Shown here one piece after another: positions 41,394 through 50,651 of a stretch of 57,728 nt of DNA (position 1 is its first letter; each line of letters opens with the position of its first letter). The notes beneath the pieces were generated by a model. The model saw only the letters and a program-made list of their open reading frames with translations, made no database searches and was not told where the DNA came from. This DNA is from Dehalococcoidia bacterium (GTDB taxonomy: Bacteria; Chloroflexota; Dehalococcoidia; Lucifugimonadales; Lucifugimonadaceae), in NCBI GenBank assembly GCA_029936155.1, contig JAPYUK010000010.1:1-57728 (forward strand), written 5' to 3'. A program made the position numbers and the translations under genes.

Positions 41394-42887
41394 CTACTGC
41401 CAGTCGCTGGTGCCGGTTGGTCGGAACGACTCCGCTGTGATCCCGTAAGCCTCGCCATGAATAGCGCCGCCGGGGAACACCTTTCCCGGATTAAACCGCT
41501 CGGCCAGCGACGGGACCTCTATAGGTGCATCATCTGGCGAGTCGCCGATGAAAGCTGCTCGCAGCCGTGCCATCGCTTCGAGGTCGTCCTCGTTGAAAAC
41601 GAGCGGCATGTAGGCCTGCTTCTCGATACCAATACCGTGTTCGCCCGAGAGAGCTCCGCCGGCTGCGATACACGCTTCGAGTATGCGACCACCTGCGAGA
41701 ATCGCCTGCTTTACTTCTGCAGGATTTCGATCGTTAAACAAAATCGCCGGGTGGATGTTGCCGTCTCCGGCGTGGAACACGTTCGCAACCATCACGTCTA
41801 ACTCGGCAGCAATTTGATCGACTTGCTGGAGCACTTCTCGGAGCTTGGTTCTTGGAACGACGCCGTCTACGAGATAGTAGGTAGGTGCGATCGTCCCATA
41901 AGCGCCAATCGCACCTTTGCGAGTCTCCCAGAGCTTGGCACGAGTTTCCTCGTCATCGGCTTCACGTATCTCCATTGCGCCGTTTTTGTTGCATATCTGG
42001 AGAACGGTTTCGGTCTGCTCCACGACCGACTCTTTGAGACCGTCTACCTCGACGATTAGGACAGCCTCAGCCTCGGCAGGGTAGCCGGGGTGATAGAACG
42101 GTTCGACTGCATCGATAGTCTTGCGATCCATCATCTCCAACGCCGAAGGCACCAGTCCAGCCGCAATTATCTCCGAAACGGTGTCGGAAGCAGCGTCCAT
42201 AGTCGTGAATGCCGCAAGCATGCTGTGAATTGTTTCTGGCTTGGGAAGCAGCCGGACCGCAATTTTGGTGACGATCCCCATCGTGCCTTCTGAGCCAACG
42301 AACGCGCCTCTAAGGTCGTATCCGGTAGATTCACGCTGCGCGCCTCCGAACCACGTCAAAGAACCATCAGCGAGAACGACCTCAAGTCCGAGAACGTGAT
42401 TGGTCGTTACGCCAAGGGCGAGGCAATGCGGCCCACCAGCGTTCTCACCAACGTTGCCGCCGATAGTGCATGTCTTTTGACTGGCGGGGTCGGGGGCGTA
42501 GAAAAGGCCAAGATGACTGACTTGCTGGGATAGGTGGAGATTGATCATCCCCGGCTCGACGATGGCGACCCGGTTTTCGGCATCGACCTCGATAAGCGCT
42601 GTGAGCCGTGTGAGCGCGATGACTACTGAGTTTCGTAGTGGAACCGCCCCGCCCGACAGGCTTGTCCCCGCCCCGCGAGCGACGATATATGCCCCGTGCT
42701 TGTTTGCAGTTCGCACCACTTCAGCGACTTGTTCAGCGGTCGATGGCAAGACAACTGCCTGCGGAGTGGCCTTGTCTATCGACCCGTCGTATTCGTACAC
42801 CAGAAGGTCTTCCGGTTTCCAGATTACGTACTGCTCGCCCACGGAACTTGCGAGGTCTGAAATTAACGATGCGCTAACGGTGGTCAT
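41394..42887 (-). CDS. glcD: Glycolate/D-lactate oxidase FAD subunit-like (GlcD)
   Basis: Catalytic flavoprotein of the FAD-binding oxidase/transferase type 4 family, about 497 residues. The PCMH FAD domain shows ARGAGTSLSGGAVPL near 70, PGMINLHLSQQV and CTIGGNVGENAGGPHCLALG. The C-terminal oxidase domain contains VFHAGDGNIHPAILF with the metal and substrate His residues, and GGALSGEHGIG. With glcE and glcF at 34.5-37.1 kb it makes a complete GlcDEF set. I prefer ATG 42887; a GTG at 42923 would add 12 residues and sits 3 bases from the sulfatase stop. No clear ribosome site serves either. D-lactate is an alternative substrate. Confidence 0.9.
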   Translation of the reverse strand: MTTVSASLISDLASSVGEQYVIWKPEDLLVYEYDGSIDKATPQAVVLPSTAEQVAEVVRTANKHGAYIVARGAGTSLSGGAVPLRNSVVIALTRLTALIEVDAENRVAIVEPGMINLHLSQQVSHLGLFYAPDPASQKTCTIGGNVGENAGGPHCLALGVTTNHVLGLEVVLADGSLTWFGGAQRESTGYDLRGAFVGSEGTMGIVTKIAVRLLPKPETIHSMLAAFTTMDAASDTVSEIIAAGLVPSALEMMDRKTIDAVEPFYHPGYPAEAEAVLIVEVDGLKESVVEQTETVLQICNKNGAMEIREADDEETRAKLWETRKGAIGAYGTIAPTYYLVDGVVPRTKLREVLQQVDQIAAELDVMVANVFHAGDGNIHPAILFNDRNPAEVKQAILAGGRILEACIAAGGALSGEHGIGIEKQAYMPLVFNEDDLEAMARLRAAFIGDSPDDAPIEVPSLAERFNPGKVFPGGAIHGEAYGITAESFRPTGTSDWQ

Positions 42888-42926
42888 TGGAATATTGTGG
42901 CACGTGTTGGAGGTCGACACCAAGCA

Positions 42927-44342
42927 CTAAAATATCGTCCCGACGCCTGTCACGTTTCGAACTATTTCTCGATCTTCTTGATCGCGCATTATTTTCGTGT
43001 TGAGTGCATCCGGGTCGCCCCACTGATCCATCAAGATTTTGAACAATCGTTCCTGGACTTCGGTGTGTTCTGCCGCTCCGGCAAGATTTGTGAACTCGCC
43101 GGGGTCGTTCTCGAGGTCGTACAACTCTAGCTCGACCGGGTCGCCGTGGCCGTAACAAAGTTTCCAGTTTCCAGATCTGACCATTCCCATCGGACGATCA
43201 GTTCCGTGAGCGAAATGCTCGGAGATCGCAAAATCGTTGAGACTGCTCGTGTCGCCTTTCAGAGCTGGAACCAGCGACTGACCGTCGAGGTCCCATTTCG
43301 TTACATCAACACCCGCTAGTTCGAGAATCGTTGCCACGGCATCCACGTTCGAAACTGCCTCGGCAACCCTCTGGCCGCCTTCAAACTTGCCAGGCCACGA
43401 AATCTGCAGCGGAACGTTAGCCGACTGCTCGTAGAAGCACATTTTTCGCCATAGGCCGTGTTCGCCCAGCATGTCGCCATGGTCGGAGGTGTGGACGATA
43501 ACTGTGTTCTCGGCAAGTCCATGCTCTTCGAGCACATCCATCAGATGACCGATCTTGTCGTCGAGATACGAGCACAGGCCGAAGTAGGCTGCACGTGCCC
43601 TTGCGATTTCATCGTCGGTCCAGTCGCCGTCCAACCCGAACATTCGTCGCAGCCGTTGTGCCGATGGCGGAAGATCGTCGAGATGACCTGCGGGAAGATT
43701 CGGCATATCGACGTTGTCGGGATAGTACTTTGAAAAATATGGCTCAGGAACCACAAATGGGAAGTGCGGGGCAATAAATCCAACGCACATTGCGAACGGC
43801 TTGTCGTGCCGAGCTGGATCGGAGAGGTACTCGACCGCAGTCTTCTCCATCGCATCGTCGGCCTCGATCATCGGACTCACACCGGGCTTGGCCTCTCGCA
43901 CACTGGCCCAATCTTCAGGTGCTTTCGGTATACCGTCCGACCATCTGAAGTGACCGAGCGGTGCTTCGATGTGTGGGTCGCGAGAAAGCTGCTCCTCGAA
44001 TCCGTGAAGTGGATCGGGCCCAACCAGGTGCATCTTGCCGTTCAATGCTGTGTCGTAACCCTCGTTACGAAGCAGGTATGGCCACGTCAGCTGGTCGACA
44101 GCCATCGGCTTCGTGTTGTCCCAAACCTCGCAGGTCGAAACGTACTGGCCTGTCATAAACGAAGCCCGTGACGGTATACACAGCGGGGAATTGCAGTAAT
44201 TGGCGTCGAAAGTCACGCCCTGTTCGGCAATACGGTCCATGTTTGGGGTTTCGATGATGGGGTGACCGTAGGTCGACGAAAACTGTGCTCCGTGCTCGTC
44301 CGACATGATCACCAGGAAGTTTGGTTTAGAGTTTTTTGCGAT
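42927..44342 (-). CDS. Sulfatase, with its start probably at an ATC codon
   Basis: Formylglycine-type arylsulfatase/choline-sulfatase-like hydrolase, about 471 residues. The signature CIPSRASFMTG holds the Cys converted to formylglycine. The metal site includes SDEHG near the start and HTSDHGDMLGEHG in the middle. The frame is open upstream of the GTG at 44312: codons before it spell AKNSKPNFLVIM, the family's first strand. ATC at 44342 stands exactly where the expected Met would be, and no ATG, GTG or TTG lies between it and an upstream TAG. If GTG 44312 is used the first strand is clipped. No signal peptide, so a cytoplasmic enzyme. A formylglycine-generating partner is not in the window. 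Confidence 0.85.
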   Translation of the reverse strand: MAKNSKPNFLVIMSDEHGAQFSSTYGHPIIETPNMDRIAEQGVTFDANYCNSPLCIPSRASFMTGQYVSTCEVWDNTKPMAVDQLTWPYLLRNEGYDTALNGKMHLVGPDPLHGFEEQLSRDPHIEAPLGHFRWSDGIPKAPEDWASVREAKPGVSPMIEADDAMEKTAVEYLSDPARHDKPFAMCVGFIAPHFPFVVPEPYFSKYYPDNVDMPNLPAGHLDDLPPSAQRLRRMFGLDGDWTDDEIARARAAYFGLCSYLDDKIGHLMDVLEEHGLAENTVIVHTSDHGDMLGEHGLWRKMCFYEQSANVPLQISWPGKFEGGQRVAEAVSNVDAVATILELAGVDVTKWDLDGQSLVPALKGDTSSLNDFAISEHFAHGTDRPMGMVRSGNWKLCYGHGDPVELELYDLENDPGEFTNLAGAAEHTEVQERLFKILMDQWGDPDALNTKIMRDQEDREIVRNVTGVGTIF

Positions 44343-44395
44343 TAGACTGCTCTTCTTGTTTTTTTCGGTCTACCTGTCTGTGGCTTCGAAAGGAA

Positions 44396-45517
44396 TCATG
44401 GCGTAATAACGGCCCGTGTTACTTCGCTACCAGTTTGCCTGCCAAGCCACTCGGCAGTTTCGAAGGCTTTGCCGATCTGGTCGAGCGGGAACTCGTGTGA
44501 GACCACGCTCGTCAGAGGGTACTTGTCGGCGGTTCGTTCGAGGAAATCTATTGAGTTCGGTATGATCCACGGATCGTAGTGCTGAATGCCGTAGAACCTG
44601 ACTTGGTTCGAAACCATCGTTGAGATGTCGATGGAAGCGAACGAGTTTGGCGAGATGTGTCCAACCTCGAGGTAGATTCCACGCATGCGAACCATCTTGA
44701 GGCCTTCTTCAACGACAGCTGGGAAGCCAACGACTTCAATCACCTTGTCAGCGCCGATGCCGTTTGTTAGCTCCATTACCCGGTCGATGCGTGATTCAGG
44801 AGTGTCGTACTCATTCATGTCGATCGTGTGCGTGGCTCCGCACTGCATCGCGAGATCGAGCCGAGCGGTTTGCCCATCTATGACGATGACCTTCGAAGCA
44901 CCAAGCTCTCGGGCGACCGCGTTCGCATTAACACCGAGTCCACCAGCGCCCTGAACGACAACGTTATCTCCGAGCTTGACGCCACCGAGGTGCATTGCTT
45001 CGTACACCTGCGCTAGGGCACAGTTGATCGGAGCGGCGGCTGCGTTGCTGATCGAATCGGGAAGCTTGAACACATAGTTCGGGCTGCGTAGGTAGTAGTA
45101 CTGTGCGAATCCGCCGTTGCAAACCGGCCATTCTTCGAGTGGTTTACGTCCCGTCCTGAACTTGCAGGCACCGAATTCACCACGCAGACAGTTATAGCAA
45201 CGGGCACAGGGGAAGAAGTAAGAGTAGGCGACTCGATCACCCTCTTTGAGAGGGCGACGTAGCGAGTCGGTCGTGATCTTGTTGCCCATCGCAGCGACTT
45301 CGCCCATCATCTCGTGACCAAATACGAACGGGTCCCGAGGTGGAGCGCCTTCAGGAATCCCATCACCACGCCAGATGTGAAGATCGGAGCCACAAACGCT
45401 CGTCGCCCGCACTCGAATCTGAATGGCATCAGGCTCGAGTTCTGGCAGCGGAAGATCTCGCATCTCCCAGCTTTTGTCTGCGTCGTGCCAGACTGCTGAT
45501 GTTCCAATTTCCGCCAT
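44396..45517 (-). CDS. Zinc-binding alcohol/polyol dehydrogenase
   Basis: A 373-residue medium-chain dehydrogenase. Catalytic zinc residues lie in TSVCGSDLHIWRGDG (Cys near 39) and FGHEMMGEV (His-Glu near 67). A structural-zinc loop is CARCYNCLRGEFGACKF, near 103-117. The Rossmann turn is QGAGGLGVNANAVA near 190, followed by VIVIDGQ, favouring NAD. The group includes sorbitol, threonine and 6-hydroxyhexanoate-type dehydrogenases. ATG 45517 has GAGGAG upstream. It precedes the sulfatase gene by about 50 bases on the same strand. Confidence 0.9.
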   Translation of the reverse strand: MAEIGTSAVWHDADKSWEMRDLPLPELEPDAIQIRVRATSVCGSDLHIWRGDGIPEGAPPRDPFVFGHEMMGEVAAMGNKITTDSLRRPLKEGDRVAYSYFFPCARCYNCLRGEFGACKFRTGRKPLEEWPVCNGGFAQYYYLRSPNYVFKLPDSISNAAAAPINCALAQVYEAMHLGGVKLGDNVVVQGAGGLGVNANAVARELGASKVIVIDGQTARLDLAMQCGATHTIDMNEYDTPESRIDRVMELTNGIGADKVIEVVGFPAVVEEGLKMVRMRGIYLEVGHISPNSFASIDISTMVSNQVRFYGIQHYDPWIIPNSIDFLERTADKYPLTSVVSHEFPLDQIGKAFETAEWLGRQTGSEVTRAVITP

Positions 45518-45739
45518 TGTTTTCTCCTCGGTAATGTGTGTGGGCGATGCCGTGATTTCAGTACGGGGCGTGAATCAAAAAAACGTGATGGCGATAACTT
45601 ATTCCCGCAAAGACCAAGTAACAACACGTGAGAAGACGAATATTTCTGTTGACCCATTGGGTTTTACGACGATTAGAATTCTGCTGCCTGAATCTATGAA
45701 AGCGAAATTCAGCTGCCACACGAGCTGGAACAGGAACGA

Positions 45740-47509
45740 ATGACCACGATGAATTGGCGATCGCGCGCCGGAACAACATTTCAAACCGAAAACCGCTCGG
45801 TTACCGGATCCCGCGGCGTAGTCGCAACCAATCATCCGCTTGGTTCAGCCGCTGGTACTGAGATGCTTCTGGCCGGAGGCAACGCGATAGACGCGGCCAT
45901 CGCTTCGCTGTTTGCGCTCTCTGTCGTGGAGCCGATGATGGTCGGCATTTTTGGAGCAGGTCATATGAACGTGCGACTTGCCAACGGCGAGCACCACGTG
46001 ATCGACGGCTACACGACCGCTCCAGCCGCGTGTACCACGGATATGTACGCCCCTGTCGCTGATTCGGGTCCGGACTACTTGAAGACAGTCGGTGATGCCA
46101 GCTCGATCGGATACCTGTCGATCGGCGTACCGGGCAATCTGAAGGCCTGGACGGAGGCTTTGGAAGCGTGGGGGACAGTGCCGCTGGATCAGGTAATGGA
46201 ACCGGCAATACGGTTCGCCGTTCGGGGATTCAAAGCCAGCGAGTACCTTCACGAGACCATCGTGCAGATGGAAGACGTTATTCGCAGGTTTCCCGAGACG
46301 GCAGCGACGTTCATGCCTGGCGGGAAGCCGCTTCAGCAGGGCGATCATGTCGATCGCTCGGAATATGCTCGTACGCTCCGGGCGATCGCCGAAAATGGGC
46401 CAGATCATCTGTACAACGGCCCGCTTGGCGAGATCGTGTGCGACTACCTGAGTCGTAACGGCGGGATTGTCACAACGCAAGATCTTGCCGACTACCGAAC
46501 GATCAGGCGAGAACCGATAAAGGGTGAATATAGAGGCTACGAACTGTTTGGACCACCACCACCAGCCGCTTCAGGTATTCACATAACCGAAATGTTGAAC
46601 ATCCTTGAGGAGTTTGATGTTGCGGATCTAGGTTTTGGAACAGCTGATTCGATTCACCTGCTGCTCGAAGCAATGAAAAAAGCGTTCGCTGATCGAAACC
46701 GCTACACCGGTGATCCCGACTTCGTAGAAGTGCCGATAGGGCGATTGATCTCGAAACACCATGTTGAAGAGTTCATCGATAGCGTCGACATGGACAAAGC
46801 GTCGCCAGAGTTCAATCCGGGCTCAAACGAACCCGATCACACAACACATCTCACGGTCGCCGACCTTGATGGCAACGTAGTTGCTGCGACACAGACGATC
46901 AATGAGTTGTTCGGATCGAAAGTTACGGTGCCCGGAACTGGGATGCTGCTCAACAACACGCAACAGATGTTCGACCCACACCCCGGGAAAGCGCTTTCTG
47001 TGCAGCCGGGTAAGAGGGTAACCAGCAGCATGGCCCCGATGATCGTGATGCGGGACGGGCACCCTGAGTTTGCTGTAGGTCTGCCGGGCGGCGTGAGAAT
47101 ATTTACATCGGTGTTACAGGCAATTGTGAATATCATCGACCACAAGATGACTTCCCAAGAGGCTGTCGAAGCGCCACGAGTGTGGACGCAGGGTCAGGAC
47201 GTCGAGATCGAGGTTGGTATTCCTGAGAGCGTTCGTGTCGGGGTTGCGGCCAAGGGCCATCGGGTCACTGGGGTCAACACAATCGGTGGTGGTATGAACA
47301 TTGTGCGATTTGAACCGGGCGGGTACCTGTCGGGTGCCGCATGTTGGCGAGCGGACGGGCATGCCGTAGCGATCGGAGGCGGGTTCGCCAGACAGGGCGT
47401 CCGATTCCGACCATCTGTGGACAGCGACGAGACTTCTGAATCTGAATTATCCGCCATCGAAGTGGATGATCAATCCGAATTGGTCGAAAGCGATGGAGGA
47501 CAAGTTTGA
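45740..47509 (+). CDS. Gamma-glutamyltransferase family protein
   Basis: Ntn-hydrolase of 589 residues that cleaves itself into two chains and transfers or hydrolyses gamma-glutamyl groups. The large-subunit start VATNHPLGSAAGTEMLLAGGNAIDAAI is typical. The self-cleavage and nucleophile site is T368 in DHTTHLTVAD, and the oxyanion segment is VTSSMAPMIV near 430. A D-x-R-PPPAASG-like phrase (FGPPPPAASGIH) precedes it. No signal peptide is visible, unlike periplasmic glutathione-degrading enzymes, so a cytosolic amidase or acylase role is possible. Its stop overlaps the start of the threonine-synthase-like gene (TTGA), so the two are coupled. AGGAAC precedes the ATG. Confidence 0.92.
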   Translation: MTTMNWRSRAGTTFQTENRSVTGSRGVVATNHPLGSAAGTEMLLAGGNAIDAAIASLFALSVVEPMMVGIFGAGHMNVRLANGEHHVIDGYTTAPAACTTDMYAPVADSGPDYLKTVGDASSIGYLSIGVPGNLKAWTEALEAWGTVPLDQVMEPAIRFAVRGFKASEYLHETIVQMEDVIRRFPETAATFMPGGKPLQQGDHVDRSEYARTLRAIAENGPDHLYNGPLGEIVCDYLSRNGGIVTTQDLADYRTIRREPIKGEYRGYELFGPPPPAASGIHITEMLNILEEFDVADLGFGTADSIHLLLEAMKKAFADRNRYTGDPDFVEVPIGRLISKHHVEEFIDSVDMDKASPEFNPGSNEPDHTTHLTVADLDGNVVAATQTINELFGSKVTVPGTGMLLNNTQQMFDPHPGKALSVQPGKRVTSSMAPMIVMRDGHPEFAVGLPGGVRIFTSVLQAIVNIIDHKMTSQEAVEAPRVWTQGQDVEIEVGIPESVRVGVAAKGHRVTGVNTIGGGMNIVRFEPGGYLSGAACWRADGHAVAIGGGFARQGVRFRPSVDSDETSESELSAIEVDDQSELVESDGGQV

Positions 47510-48606
47510 GCGTCCCGAACCACCGTCTACGATGCCACGATTGTTCCGAAAAGCAATATCCTTCAGTAAGCGACCTCTATTGCACCGAGTGTGGCGGGCT
47601 TTTCGCAGTCGACTATGTCGACGCACCCGATGGCACTCGTCCACGGCTTCCAATGGACGATCCTACGAAAGCGAACTCGCTGGGCGAGGGCGATACGCCG
47701 ATGATATTCATGGAAAAAACTAGAACGTCGCTTGGCTTGAACTCACTTTGGGGCAAACTTGAGTTCATGGCTCCAACAGGGTCATTCAAGGATCGCGGAT
47801 CGGTGATTCTCACAACGATGGGACGCGATCTCGGTGTCAGGGAATTTATCGAGGATTCATCTGGAAACGCAGGCGCATCGCTATCGGCCTACGCGGCGGC
47901 TGCGGGCTTGAAGGCGCATGTGTTTGCTCCGGCCAGTGCTGCATCGGGAAAGCTCGACCAGATTCAGATATTCGGTGCGAATCTGCACAAAGTCGAAGGC
48001 CCAAGGCAGGCTGCGACAGACGCTGCGGAAAAATACGTCAAAGAGAACGGCCTCGTATACATGTCACACAATCTGAGTCCGTATTTTTCAGAAGGTATGA
48101 AGGCGGTTAGCTTCGAGATTGTCGATGTGCTCGACGATGACATCGATCACGTAGTGCTGCCGGTTGGAAACGGATCGCTTCTGATCGGGATGGTTCGTGG
48201 ATATCAAGAGCTGGCAGAAGCAGGTTTTATCTCCAATATCCCAAAATTCCACGGTGTCCAATCACACGCAGTTCGACCAGTGGTAGCGGCACTGAACGGT
48301 GAGGATTGGAGCCAGAAAAATGTGAAGCCGACGAACGCTTCGGGAATTGCGGTGTCAAATCCACCGCGCCTTGTCGAGATGATCGAGGCGATCGAATCGA
48401 CCGGTGGTTCTGGGATCACTGTGTCGGAGAAGTCACTCACTGACTGGCAAGAGCAGCTCGCTTCGAATGAAGGAATTTTCGCCGAGATGACATCGGCTGG
48501 TGCGTTTGCCGGACTTGAGAAGCTAATTAAGTCGGGCGTAATCGACAAAGACTCGAACGTCTGTGTGCCGATCACCGGATCAGGACTCAAAGAGCCACTG
48601 AACTAG
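47506..48606 (+). CDS. Threonine synthase-like PLP beta-elimination/replacement enzyme
   Basis: Fold-type II PLP enzyme of 366 residues. An N-terminal zinc-ribbon (RCHDC ... YCTEC, residues 9-29) is followed by the PLP lysine in TGSFKDRGS near 93, SSGNAGAS near 124 and the phosphate-type loop PVGNGSLL near 222. Such zinc-ribbon proteins are annotated threonine synthase, but many are not part of threonine synthesis. The start is TTG at 47506, with GGAGGA at 47495-47500, and it overlaps the upstream stop. The tight coupling to a gamma-glutamyltransferase hints at a shared amino-acid substrate, not at homoserine phosphate. No hom or thrB gene is near. Confidence 0.88.
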   Translation: MSVPNHRLRCHDCSEKQYPSVSDLYCTECGGLFAVDYVDAPDGTRPRLPMDDPTKANSLGEGDTPMIFMEKTRTSLGLNSLWGKLEFMAPTGSFKDRGSVILTTMGRDLGVREFIEDSSGNAGASLSAYAAAAGLKAHVFAPASAASGKLDQIQIFGANLHKVEGPRQAATDAAEKYVKENGLVYMSHNLSPYFSEGMKAVSFEIVDVLDDDIDHVVLPVGNGSLLIGMVRGYQELAEAGFISNIPKFHGVQSHAVRPVVAALNGEDWSQKNVKPTNASGIAVSNPPRLVEMIEAIESTGGSGITVSEKSLTDWQEQLASNEGIFAEMTSAGAFAGLEKLIKSGVIDKDSNVCVPITGSGLKEPLN

Positions 48607-48617
48607 CTCGGGATGCC

Positions 48618-49802
48618 CTAGCTGTTCGCCTGTGCAAACATGCGGCTGAATCCGTCCATAGCACCCTCGATCACCCAGTCGTCGACGCAGTACGAAGCCC
48701 GGAAGTAGCCCGGAGTGCCGAATCCGACACCTGGAACTACCAGTACAAGCTCATTTTGCAGTTTTGCAACGAATTCGATGTCATCCGGAATCGGTGACTT
48801 TGGGAATACGTAAAAAGCTCCGTCGGGCTTTACACATTCGTAGCCGATTTTCGTGAGATTGCCGTATAGCAAGTCGCGCTTTTTGCGGTAGATGTCGACG
48901 TCGACCGTTGCCCGCTGAATATTCGCCACGACTCGCTGCATCAGTGCCGGGGCATTCACGAATCCTAGTGTTCGGAGCGAAAAGTTGAGTGCGTTCATCA
49001 AATCGACTTTGCCCGGATCGGCTGGATTCACCGCCGCGTAGCCGATCCGCTCACCGGCAAGACCGAGATCTTTCGAGTGTGAAGTCGCAACGATCGATCG
49101 CGGGTGGTGGTTGAAAATGAATGGGTAGGGCGCGTCTGTGTAGATCAGCTTGCGATACGGCTCGTCTGAGATCAGGTAAATCTCACTCCCAAACTTTTCC
49201 TCTGCCCTTTGTATTGCAGCTGAAACGGCTGCGATAGAAGATTGCGGGTAGATAACGCCGGTCGGATTGTTTGGCGAGTTGATGATCACTGCTCGTGTGC
49301 GCGGCCCGATTGTAGCTTCCAACGACTCGATATCTGGAAGCCAGTTCTCGTCACAGGTCGCCACTTTAGCAACGCCAGTTTGGTGCTCGACGTAGAAGGT
49401 GTATTCGGCGAAATACGGAGCGATTAAGACCACCTCATCACCCTCGTCGAGAATCGAACGCAGAATCGTGTTGATCGCTCCGGCAGCCCCCACGGTCATC
49501 AGTATGTCGTCGCCGGTGAACGGAACACCCGACTCTTCAGCCAGCACCTCGGCAACGCTGGCTCGTACCTCAGGGAACCCGCCGTTTGGCATGTATCGAT
49601 GAGTTCCGAGTGACTCCTCGGCAGCCAGCCGCGCTAGCTCTGTCCTGAACTCCGGGGGCGGCTCCAATAGCGGATTACCCAGTGACAGATCGAAGACGTT
49701 CCTATCACCATGGATATTTCGCAGTTCAATGCCTTCTTCGAACATCCTGCGAATCCACGAACTATTGTTCATTTGTTCTCGAACTTTTCGAGAAATTGCC
49801 AT
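48618..49802 (-). CDS. Class I PLP aminotransferase
   Basis: A 394-residue fold-type I enzyme of the aspartate/aromatic/alanine aminotransferase class. Visible are DLSLGNPLLEPPP, GGFPEVRASVAEVL, INSPNNPTGVIYP near 175, LISDEPYRKLIY near 213 and the PLP lysine K244 in TSHSKDLGLAGERIGY; RASYC near the end holds the substrate Arg. Some relatives act on bacterial pyridoxamine or diaminopimelate intermediates, so the donor is uncertain. It converges on the threonine-synthase-like gene with 11 bases between stops. Confidence 0.92.
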   Translation of the reverse strand: MAISRKVREQMNNSSWIRRMFEEGIELRNIHGDRNVFDLSLGNPLLEPPPEFRTELARLAAEESLGTHRYMPNGGFPEVRASVAEVLAEESGVPFTGDDILMTVGAAGAINTILRSILDEGDEVVLIAPYFAEYTFYVEHQTGVAKVATCDENWLPDIESLEATIGPRTRAVIINSPNNPTGVIYPQSSIAAVSAAIQRAEEKFGSEIYLISDEPYRKLIYTDAPYPFIFNHHPRSIVATSHSKDLGLAGERIGYAAVNPADPGKVDLMNALNFSLRTLGFVNAPALMQRVVANIQRATVDVDIYRKKRDLLYGNLTKIGYECVKPDGAFYVFPKSPIPDDIEFVAKLQNELVLVVPGVGFGTPGYFRASYCVDDWVIEGAMDGFSRMFAQANS

Positions 49803-49849
49803 TGGGCTTCCTTGTTTTACTAGGGATGAGGACTTGGTCGTGTGAACTG

Positions 49850-50533
49850 CTACTTGGATTCTGACTCGGCGGTACTTTCTCGGTCTTCAGATAATTCTGA
49901 GTCTTCTTCTTCAGCGACATCAGTTTCAGATTCTTCTGCTTCTTTCTTGGCGCCTGTTTTGAAGAAATCTTTCATAAATTGCGGACCGCCAGAGTATGGA
50001 TTCTCGACAACATACGTTCCGGCGATCTTGTCATGCCAGCCCTGTCGCTGGGGATCCCATATGAGCCAGAGAATGCCAATTCCAGCTGCAAGGAACGACA
50101 CGAGTTTACCGATCATTTCTCGGGGAATGGTGGCTGGACCAGGTATTCGACCGTCCGAGTCGACCACAACTATTCCTGCCACCCATTTTCCAGGGGTACG
50201 ACCCCAGATGATCGTCGGGACAATGAAGTATCCGAGCAAAAAGACCAGGTTTGGTGCTACTGACTCATCATTGAAAATCGCACCGCCAGCACGTGGCGCA
50301 ACGGTGTAGATAATCATCATGAGCAGGCCAAGGTCGATTGTGAATGCGTAAAGTCGGCTCATCGCACGGGCGTAATTCATCGGGTATATGACCGGACCGT
50401 CTGGCTTCTCTGGCTTATCAGACTTCTGGTCACCCCGATCTTTCTTGTCCGATTTGGACTGGAGATCAGCCTGATAGCGAGTCGTTGATGACCGTTGGCG
50501 CGGGTTGTGGCGTTTTTTAGTTCCTGAAGGCAT
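49850..50533 (-). CDS. RDD-family membrane protein with charged tails
   Basis: A 227-residue RDD-domain protein. The first 50 residues are a Lys/Asp/Gln-rich disordered tail (SDKKDRGDQKSDKPEKPDG). The RDD core follows with ARAMSRLYAFTIDLGLLMMI holding the Arg and Asp that name the family, a second helix (NLVFLLGYFIVPTI) with WGRTPGKWVAGI, a third (LVSFLAAGIGILWLIWDP) and WHDKIAGTYVV. The final 35 residues are acidic (AEESETDVAEEEDSE). Function is unknown; some RDD proteins are ion antiporters. It is divergent from an SDR gene, about 118 bases apart. Confidence 0.85.
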   Translation of the reverse strand: MPSGTKKRHNPRQRSSTTRYQADLQSKSDKKDRGDQKSDKPEKPDGPVIYPMNYARAMSRLYAFTIDLGLLMMIIYTVAPRAGGAIFNDESVAPNLVFLLGYFIVPTIIWGRTPGKWVAGIVVVDSDGRIPGPATIPREMIGKLVSFLAAGIGILWLIWDPQRQGWHDKIAGTYVVENPYSGGPQFMKDFFKTGAKKEAEESETDVAEEEDSELSEDRESTAESESK

Positions 50534-50651
50534 ATACAGCCAATATTACGGCTCGGTTGCCTCCACGGCACTAGAATCTCGAATTAGAATCGGCGCCAGA
50601 ATCACTAACTTCATTCAGGTCGGTAAACGAGACCGGAATACGGAGACCCAC

